Origin: Candidatus Rifleibacteriota bacterium
GTDB lineage: Bacteria > Vulcanimicrobiota > Xenobia > Xenobiales > Xenobiaceae
Reading direction: 5' to 3'
Length of the DNA stretch: 6,597 nt
NCBI GenBank assembly: GCA_900772775.1
Contig: CAAGRW010000034.1
Span: 1 to 6,597 of the forward strand
Positions within the stretch are counted from its first letter, which is position 1. Every line of letters starts with the position of its first letter. The position numbers and the translations under genes are program-made. The notes under the pieces were generated by a model. It had not been told where the DNA came from. It saw only the letters and a program-made list of their open reading frames with translations, and searched no databases. Shown one piece after another: positions 1 through 4,066 of this stretch.

Positions 1-298
1 CTTCAGTAAAGATAATACTGGAGCGTTGCGCCTGACGGACTCGATATAAATAGGGCAAAATTTGTGCGGCTTTAGCTTGGCTAAGTCTGTTTTCAGTCTT
101 TTGCATAGCTGCCAAGCTCTCTAAAGTTTTGTACAAATTGTGGTTTTGGCGACTAGTAAATTGAGGAGCGCTTAGAGAAGTCATCTTGTCATCTACATTT
201 AGAGAACTGCGCAATTCTGGCTGTTGAGGAAATGAAGGCAAGGATGCCAAGCCAAGCCAAAGAATTAGGCTTGCCAAAATTTGTTTCGTATATTTCAT
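1..298 (-). CDS. Partial exported protein of unknown function (3' end outside window)
   Basis: An open frame of 99 complete codons runs without a stop from an ATG at 298 to the window edge, so the C-terminus is missing. The N-terminus looks like a signal peptide: Lys2 and Lys5 precede a hydrophobic run (ILASLILWLGLASLP, residues 7-21). No lipobox cysteine follows, so secretion or periplasmic location is more likely than a lipoprotein. The mature part is polar; residues 56-92 look helical (LESLAAMQKTENRLSQ, then ILPYLYRVRQAQ). I do not recognise the family. An in-frame ATG lies at 310, but it sits directly on the T-run of the preceding terminator. The ATG at 298 has a GAGAG five bases upstream, so I prefer it. 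The gene follows the TPR gene on the same strand, separated by a strong intrinsic terminator. Confidence 0.6.
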   Translation of the reverse strand, partial: MKYTKQILASLILWLGLASLPSFPQQPELRSSLNVDDKMTSLSAPQFTSRQNHNLYKTLESLAAMQKTENRLSQAKAAQILPYLYRVRQAQRSSIIFTE

Positions 299-310
299 TT
301 TTTCTCTCAT

Positions 311-355
311 AAAAAATTTTGGCAGGCTTCTCTCTAAGAGGGAAGCTTGCCAAAA
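311..355 (-). terminator. Intrinsic terminator after the TPR gene, abutting the next start codon
   Basis: Arms at 317-330 (TTTTGGCAGGCTTC) and 342-355 (GAAGCTTGCCAAAA) form a 14-bp stem with one mismatch and an 11-base loop. Read on the minus strand, the stem is followed by TTTTTT (311-316), the layout of a rho-independent terminator. It lies about 50 bases after the TPR stop codon. The T-run ends next to the ATG at 310 and 12 bases before the preferred ATG at 298, so it could also act as a leader attenuator for the downstream gene. A TA-rich stretch (371-388) before the hairpin could hold a promoter, but no clear -35/-10 pair is visible. Confidence 0.75.
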
Positions 356-404
356 AGAGATCATCAAGTTCTATACAATATATAACTCGATTTATTTTCC
401 GCTT

Positions 405-1532
405 TTATTTCTTTAATCTGCTCTCAATGCGATCCAAGTCCATTTTTACCATAGGATGGTTGCCATTTATTTGCTTGCACTTCATAAAGTGAGCTTGAGC
501 AGACTTAAGATCTTCACGATTTTTATTTATATCGTAACGCCTCTCGTAACAGCAACCCAAATAGTGCTCCACTTCGGCATTGTTGCCTCCGTAAGCTTTA
601 GCTGCGGCTGTCAAACTCAAAATGGCACTTTCAATATCACCATCGCGATAAGCAATTAAACCAGCTCCCAGCAAAGCTTGTGGAGCAGTGGCATTGAGCT
701 TCAAAGCTTGAGCATACAAATCTTTGGCTTTGCTTATGCTGCCTGCTTTAAGGGCTTCGTAGCCCTGACCGGCTAAAGCAATAGCTTTGCTATTATCCGA
801 AGTGGCAATAGGTAAGTTGGCTAAGCTTCCCACAGGTAAAGCTGCAGAATCTGTTCCGCTTTTAGGTACAAAAGTTGCTTTTGCTAAAGCCTCTTCGATT
901 TTGGCTAACTCACGTTTAGCAGGCTCGTGCTTGGAATCGAGTTTAACGCACTCTTTCAAATGGTCGCGGGCCAACTCAATTTCGGAGCGTTGCAACTCCA
1001 GAAGGGACATTCTGTAGTAGCACTCAGCACGGCGATAATTTTTCTTCGCTAAATCTTGGTAGATGGAATAGCAATCTATATTGTTGCCGGCATCTTGAAG
1101 TACGGAAGCTTTGTAAAATTGGGCTTCTTTATTGTCTGGCTCTAAAATGCATACATTATTGATAAGATCTAGAGACATAGAGAAGTTGCCCAGCTTGCGG
1201 AAAAGTTGAGACATTTGCATGCGATAATCGGTCTTGCGTCCTACGGCTTGGCCGGCCAAATCGCCTACGTAAGCAAAGCGTACGGCGTCTTCTACTTGTC
1301 CATTATCGATGCTCCACTTTATGCGTGCTTCCACACGCTCAAAAAAGCTTTTGTCAATGAGTCTGGTGTTGTCTTTTAAGACGGTGGGCCAGGCTTCTAC
1401 GGGAGCGGAAAACACTCGGCGCAGCATCAAAACTTGTGAAGCTTCATCGGCAGCTTGAACCGGAGTGGCGAAACTGAGAGATACTCCCAATAAGGCAGCT
1501 GCAGCAAAGCTGGTTATAAAACGTTTACTCAT
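405..1532 (-). CDS. Exported tetratricopeptide-repeat (TPR) protein
   Basis: The 375-residue product begins with a clear Sec signal peptide: Lys3-Arg4, a hydrophobic core AAAALLGVSLSFA, and a likely cleavage site VQA/AD after residue 27. The rest is mostly helical repeats of TPR type. Visible units lie at about 104-137, 138-165, 170-203, 250-283 (with A-L-x-L-N at the end), 284-317 (GLIAYRDGDIESAI) and 321-358. An Ala/Ser/Pro-rich linker (about 218-248) splits the repeats into two groups. Several unpaired cysteines (128, 154, 171, 195, 327, 328, 352) are present. TPRs bind partner proteins or peptides, so an envelope scaffold or assembly role is plausible, but no specific function can be named. 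The start is supported by GAGGA (1538-1542) six bases upstream. It follows the asparaginase gene on the same strand, with a structured 102-base gap and little room for an independent promoter after the hairpin there. Confidence 0.9.
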   Translation of the reverse strand: MSKRFITSFAAAALLGVSLSFATPVQAADEASQVLMLRRVFSAPVEAWPTVLKDNTRLIDKSFFERVEARIKWSIDNGQVEDAVRFAYVGDLAGQAVGRKTDYRMQMSQLFRKLGNFSMSLDLINNVCILEPDNKEAQFYKASVLQDAGNNIDCYSIYQDLAKKNYRRAECYYRMSLLELQRSEIELARDHLKECVKLDSKHEPAKRELAKIEEALAKATFVPKSGTDSAALPVGSLANLPIATSDNSKAIALAGQGYEALKAGSISKAKDLYAQALKLNATAPQALLGAGLIAYRDGDIESAILSLTAAAKAYGGNNAEVEHYLGCCYERRYDINKNREDLKSAQAHFMKCKQINGNHPMVKMDLDRIESRLKK

Positions 1533-1576
1533 AGTGTTCCTCGCACATTATCTTCGCCGCCATGGTTCTATCTAAA

Positions 1577-1612
1577 AGCCGCTGCTTCCTACCTGTCGGC
1601 TTGGCAGCGGCT
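1577..1612 (-). terminator. Hairpin between asparaginase and TPR genes, possible weak terminator
   Basis: The arms AGCCGCTGC (1577-1585) and GCAGCGGCT (1604-1612) are a perfect 9-bp inverted repeat. On the minus strand the stem is followed only by TTTTAGA, a short U-run, so termination would be partial at best. It begins 23 bases after the asparaginase stop codon. Its loop holds one arm of a second inverted repeat (1591-1635). Confidence 0.5.
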
Positions 1613-1635
1613 AAACATGCTCAAGCCCTACAGGT
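1591..1635. repeat. Second inverted repeat interleaved with the hairpin at 1577-1612
   Basis: The left arm, ACCTGT + C + GGCTTG (1591-1603), is complementary to the right arm, CAAGCC + CT + ACAGGT (1622-1635). This gives 12 base pairs around a small internal loop. The right arm reaches the last base of the asparaginase stop codon. Each repeat places one arm inside the loop of the other, so together they have the topology of an H-type pseudoknot. Confidence 0.55.
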
Positions 1636-2180
1636 TAATGTTCTTCTGCGTTGCTGTTTTCCGAGTCGCGATGTTTAGGGCTTTCATGATGATGTATTTC
1701 TTCAAATTGACCAATTGAACGATTTTTGCGTACATTATTCCAAGCAAAATAGCGTCCATTCATGGCAATATATACGCCGTGAGGCAGAGTTTGCACGAAA
1801 GCTAGGGCACTGCCCAAATTGAAAAGTCCGTCCGAGCTGCCGAAAGCGTAAGGGATCATGGCGCCAGTTAAAACGATAGTTCTATCCTTTATGCGTTCGC
1901 CGAGGTATTTGGCAGTCAATTCCATAGTATCGGTACCGTGAGTAATAACAATGCGCTCTGTATCGCTCTTGATGCATGAAGAATAGATAATTTCTCGATC
2001 GCTATCGCTCATTTCCAAACTATCGATCATCATTAGGGTGCGAATTTCTACATTGGTTAAATTGCGCCCCAAACGCAGCATTTCGTGTAAATGGCTGTCT
2101 CGGAAATAAAGTTTGCCGTGCAACTCATCATATTCTTTGTCAAAAGTGCCGCCGGTTACAAAAATACGTATATTTTTCAT
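1635..2180 (-). CDS. Short single-domain asparaginase-family protein
   Basis: The 181-residue product matches the N-terminal catalytic domain of L-asparaginases (amidohydrolases releasing ammonia from asparagine) but lacks the usual C-terminal domain of the ~330-residue enzymes. Short stand-alone forms are a known group in proteobacteria. Catalytic landmarks are present: TGGTF with Thr12, HGTDTM with Thr83-Asp84, LTGAMIP (105-110), and VRKN with Lys152, which aligns with the active-site lysine of the E. coli type II enzyme. The product is probably cytoplasmic, as no signal peptide is seen. The last 20 residues are an unusual His/charged tail (EIHHHESPKH, ending EEH). I chose the ATG at 2180 because it begins the conserved strand IRIFVTGG; the upstream TTG at 2243 would put a strong hairpin into the coding region. 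No clear Shine-Dalgarno precedes 2180. It follows the aminotransferase by 95 bases, which suggests co-transcription. Activity on asparagine is inferred, not shown. Confidence 0.85.
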   Translation of the reverse strand: MKNIRIFVTGGTFDKEYDELHGKLYFRDSHLHEMLRLGRNLTNVEIRTLMMIDSLEMSDSDREIIYSSCIKSDTERIVITHGTDTMELTAKYLGERIKDRTIVLTGAMIPYAFGSSDGLFNLGSALAFVQTLPHGVYIAMNGRYFAWNNVRKNRSIGQFEEIHHHESPKHRDSENSNAEEH

Positions 2181-2209
2181 ACTTTTCGTCTTGATACCAT
2201 CATTCCAGA

Positions 2210-2239
2210 GCGCTGGCAAAAAATTATTCTTGCCAACGC
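2210..2239 (-). other. Intercistronic hairpin between aminotransferase and asparaginase genes
   Basis: The arms GCGCTGGCAA (2210-2219) and TTGCCAACGC (2230-2239) have one mismatch in DNA, which becomes a U-G wobble in minus-strand RNA, giving a continuous 10-bp stem with a 10-base loop. The stem is followed by TCTGGAATG and no T-run, so it is not a standard terminator. An mRNA processing, stability or translation-control element is possible. It lies 37 bases after the aminotransferase stop and 29 bases before the asparaginase ATG. Confidence 0.6.
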
Positions 2240-2275
2240 CCAATTATTTATTTTCAAATTGGCGTACGCTCAATG

Positions 2276-3478
2276 TTACTTAAGCGAAGCCATATAGGAA
2301 GAAATTCTGTCCAGTCCTTTATCGATTAGTTCCATACTGGTAGCAAAACTAAGTCTGATATGATTGGGAGCACCGAAATCTTCGCCGGGAACAACCGCAA
2401 CTTGGACGTTGTCAAGTAATGACTCGGCCAGCTCGTGAGCGCTGTTAATTTGGCGTCCTTGAGGATCTTTTTTACCAAAGTAGGCACTGACGTCGGGGAA
2501 AGCATAAAAAGCGCCGGTGGGGCGAGGACATTTTATATGGGGAATTTCCATAATGCGCTCATAAATATGGGCGGCACGTTTGGCAAATTCTTTTACCATG
2601 TTGGTGACAGAATCTTGAGGGCCGTGCAAAGCTTCGATCAAGGCTGCAAAATTGCTGGCGGTAATATTGGAAGTCATTTGACTTTGCAATTTTGTCATAC
2701 CGGCGATAATTTGCTCAGAAGCGACAGCATAGCCTATGCGCCAACCAGTCATGGCATAAGCTTTGCTCACTCCATTTATAGTGACCACACGCTCACTCAA
2801 TTCCGGATTAGCACAAGCAAAACTTAAGAAAGGATAATCTGCGTAAGTTAAGCGCTCGTAAATTTCATCGGAAATAACAAAAAGTTGCGGATGTTTGGCT
2901 ATTACATTGGCCAGAGCTTTTATTTCGTCCGGAGTGTAGCTTATGCCGGCCGGATTAGAAGGAGAGCAAAGCAAGAAAACACGGCTCTTGGGAGTAATGG
3001 CTGCTTCCAATTGTTCAGGCGTTACTTTGAAATTATTGTTGGGATCGGTTTCGATTACTTTAACGATACCACCAGCTAATTTTATGTGCTCAGGATAGCT
3101 GACCCAATAAGGCGAGGGCAAAAGCACCTCGTCGCCGGGATTGACCAAAGTTAAAAAGCTGAGGAACAAGGCCAACTTGGCACCGGTGGAAATAATGACG
3201 TTTTTAGTGTTTATATCACGGTTGAAGCGCTTTTTGAAATAATCGACTACTGCTTGACGAGCTTGAATAGTTCCTGGGGTTGCTTCGTAGCGAGTGGCTC
3301 CGTGGTGTAAAGCATAGCAAGCGGCTTCAATAATATTTTCCGGAGTGGAAAAATCCGGTTCGCCGGCGCCGAAACTGACTACATCGGCTCCGGCAGCTTT
3401 GAGAGCTTTGGCTTTAGCATTTACTGCTAAAGTTGATGAAGGCTTAACATTCATTACGCGATTAGATAAAACAGTCAT
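2276..3478 (-). CDS. aspC: Aspartate aminotransferase, PLP-dependent class I (Ib subgroup type)
   Basis: The 400-residue protein is a full-length fold-type I aminotransferase, probably interconverting aspartate + 2-oxoglutarate and oxaloacetate + glutamate in the cytoplasm. In order it shows the substrate-side motif FGAGEPDFSTP (36-46), PYW with Tyr124, SNPAG (174-178, Asn175 contacting PLP), SDEIYE with Asp204 and Tyr207, the Schiff-base lysine in VSKAYAMTGWRIGY (Lys239), and HIRLSFATS with the carboxylate-binding Arg375. PYWVSYPE and AMTGWRIGYA are typical of the Thermus/Bacillus Ib enzymes, some of which also use prephenate or aromatic substrates, so the exact specificity is open. The symbol follows the Thermus usage; aspB is the Bacillus equivalent. 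The start is firm: AAGGAGA (3483-3489) lies four bases before the ATG. It is the first gene of the minus-strand block and is divergent from feoA. Together with the downstream asparaginase it could take asparagine to oxaloacetate. Confidence 0.92.
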   Translation of the reverse strand: MTVLSNRVMNVKPSSTLAVNAKAKALKAAGADVVSFGAGEPDFSTPENIIEAACYALHHGATRYEATPGTIQARQAVVDYFKKRFNRDINTKNVIISTGAKLALFLSFLTLVNPGDEVLLPSPYWVSYPEHIKLAGGIVKVIETDPNNNFKVTPEQLEAAITPKSRVFLLCSPSNPAGISYTPDEIKALANVIAKHPQLFVISDEIYERLTYADYPFLSFACANPELSERVVTINGVSKAYAMTGWRIGYAVASEQIIAGMTKLQSQMTSNITASNFAALIEALHGPQDSVTNMVKEFAKRAAHIYERIMEIPHIKCPRPTGAFYAFPDVSAYFGKKDPQGRQINSAHELAESLLDNVQVAVVPGEDFGAPNHIRLSFATSMELIDKGLDRISSYMASLK

Positions 3479-3518
3479 ATTATCTCCTTGGTTTCCTATT
3501 GCTGACAGCTCTAAAAAG

Positions 3519-3551
3519 TCATCCGAGATTTGCCTTTAGCTTCTGTCTCAA
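3519..3551 (-). CDS. Possible 10-codon leader ORF before the aminotransferase
   Basis: On the minus strand, GGGAGGAG (3557-3564) is followed after five bases by TTG and the frame MRQKLKANLG with a TGA stop (3519-3521). This is as good a ribosome site as the one on the downstream gene, yet it opens only this tiny frame. The peptide has no run of a single amino acid that would show classical attenuation. It may be a translated leader or a chance purine-rich stretch. Confidence 0.2.
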   Translation of the reverse strand: MRQKLKANLG

Positions 3552-3577
3552 AATTGCTCCTCCCTCTCTTTTTAGCT

Positions 3578-3598
3578 AAAAAAAAGCCTAAACTAGGC
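3578..3598 (-). terminator. Short hairpin plus T8 in the aminotransferase leader (possible attenuator)
   Basis: GCCTA (3586-3590) and TAGGC (3594-3598) form a 5-bp stem with a three-base loop. On the minus strand it is followed by eight T (3578-3585). It has terminator form but lies upstream of the minus-strand block with no minus-strand gene ahead of it. If transcription starts further upstream it would be an attenuator; otherwise it may be an operator dyad. The TAGGC-containing strand can instead pair as a 7-bp stem with 3621-3627. Confidence 0.35.
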
Positions 3599-3609
3599 AC
3601 AAAAAAAGC

Positions 3610-3628
3610 TAAGTTAGAGCTAGGCTTA
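3610..3628. promoter_or_regulatory. DtxR/IdeR-like operator candidate upstream of feo
   Basis: TAAGTTAGAGCTAGGCTTA agrees by eye with about 13 or 14 of 19 positions of the DtxR/IdeR iron-box consensus, with outer half-sites TAAG and CTTA. It lies about 75-95 bases upstream of the candidate feo -10 box, rather far for direct repression of that promoter. Iron control of feo genes by DtxR-family or Fur proteins is well established; occupancy here is inferred and uncertain. Confidence 0.25.
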
Positions 3629-3780
3629 TTGCCAGAAAAAAAAGTTTAGCATATTAACCTTTTATAGCTTCAATTTGGGGGTTAAAAAGTAGGAAAACGT
3701 CTTATAGTGTAATATTAACAGGCGGGAACTGCTTCGAGGCGCGGCTCCCTCCGTTTGTGTGGTTATAAGGCTTTGCGCCA

Positions 3781-3788
3781 AGAGAGGA
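3781..3788 (+). promoter_or_regulatory. Ribosome binding site used to choose the feoA start
   Basis: AGAGAGGA is the only purine-rich Shine-Dalgarno candidate near the feoA frame. Its AGGA core ends 11 bases before the TTG at 3800. That spacing is slightly long but better than for the upstream TTG codons at 3755 and 3773. Confidence 0.5.
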
Positions 3789-3799
3789 AATTCAAATAT

Positions 3800-4066
3800 T
3801 TGAAAACTAAAGATAATGTAATTGCAGAAAGCCGGACTTTGGCTGAACTAGTACCCGGAGATACGGCTATTATCGAAACTTTTAAAGAAGTTGGCCCTAA
3901 TGTGCGTCGCATTATGACATTGGGCATCAATGCCGGAGCTACGGTAAAAATGGTACGCCGCGCTCCTTTGGGGGATCCTCTGGAATTTGAAGTTAATGGT
4001 TGCTTACTCACTTTGAGAAGTGAAGATGCAGCTTCGGTTGTTATAGGGGGAATAGAACATGGCTAA
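3800..4066 (+). CDS. feoA: FeoA, SH3-like accessory protein of ferrous iron uptake
   Basis: The 88-residue cytoplasmic protein has the FeoA hallmark order: an N-terminal LAELVPGDTAII, the central RRIMTLGINAGATV, and the C-terminal APLGDPLEFEVNGCLLTLR followed by an EDA segment. FeoA proteins are small SH3-like domains, usually about 75-90 residues, thought to bind FeoB and modulate Fe2+ transport. The start is TTG at 3800, chosen by the ribosome site at 3781-3788 and because homology begins just after it. The frame is open back to 3719, with TTG codons at 3755 and 3773, but that upstream sequence (CGYKALRQERKF) does not look like FeoA. No ATG exists in frame before the conserved region. The last 8 bases overlap feoB (ATGGCTAA), which indicates translational coupling. 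Confidence 0.93.
   Translation: MKTKDNVIAESRTLAELVPGDTAIIETFKEVGPNVRRIMTLGINAGATVKMVRRAPLGDPLEFEVNGCLLTLRSEDAASVVIGGIEHG

Larger units (their letters stand above)
3479..3799. promoter_or_regulatory. Divergent regulatory region between aspartate aminotransferase and feoA
   Basis: This 321-base gap must serve both directions. It holds A-tracts at 3578-3585, 3601-3607 and 3636-3643, with GC-containing dyads between them; a TTAACC (3654-3659) facing GGTTAA (3680-3685); and an ATATTAAC repeated at 3651-3658 and 3712-3719. Toward feoA, TATAGT (3703-3708) or TAATAT (3710-3715) could be a -10 box, with TTAAAA (3682-3687) as a weak -35 candidate at suboptimal spacing. After that comes an unusually GC-rich leader (3721-3755). 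Toward the aminotransferase, no clear promoter hexamers could be assigned. I see no recognisable Fur box. Confidence 0.5.

Noticed and set aside
246..262. Short GCCAA triple tandem repeat
   Set aside because: It lies within the signal-peptide codons of the partial gene and is explained by repeated Leu/Gly/Ala codons.
1525..1563. 12-codon minus-strand frame (ATG at 1563) whose stop overlaps the TPR start
   Set aside because: There is no ribosome site before its ATG, and its sequence mostly reflects the TPR gene's own Shine-Dalgarno region.
1533..1576. Promoter for the TPR gene with GATAAT as -10
   Set aside because: The transcript would start so close to the ATG that it would lose the Shine-Dalgarno, and the -35 match is poor.
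2181..2243. N-terminal extension of the asparaginase from a TTG at 2243
   Set aside because: The extension would translate a strong RNA hairpin, has no ribosome site and adds 21 residues before the strand where the family normally begins.
2435..2827. 130-codon plus-strand open frame opposite the aminotransferase
   Set aside because: It lies wholly antisense to a well-conserved enzyme, shows no family features and is explained as a shadow of that gene's codon use. The same holds for the other shorter antisense frames in the window.
3644..3720. Fur box upstream of feo
   Set aside because: AT-rich sequence is present but no GATAAT-type hexamer array or good 19-bp Fur palindrome can be read.
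3755..3799. Longer FeoA starting at TTG 3755 or 3773
   Set aside because: Neither has a properly placed Shine-Dalgarno, and the added residues (CGYKALRQERKF) lie outside the FeoA domain; 3755 falls at the end of a GC-rich leader.
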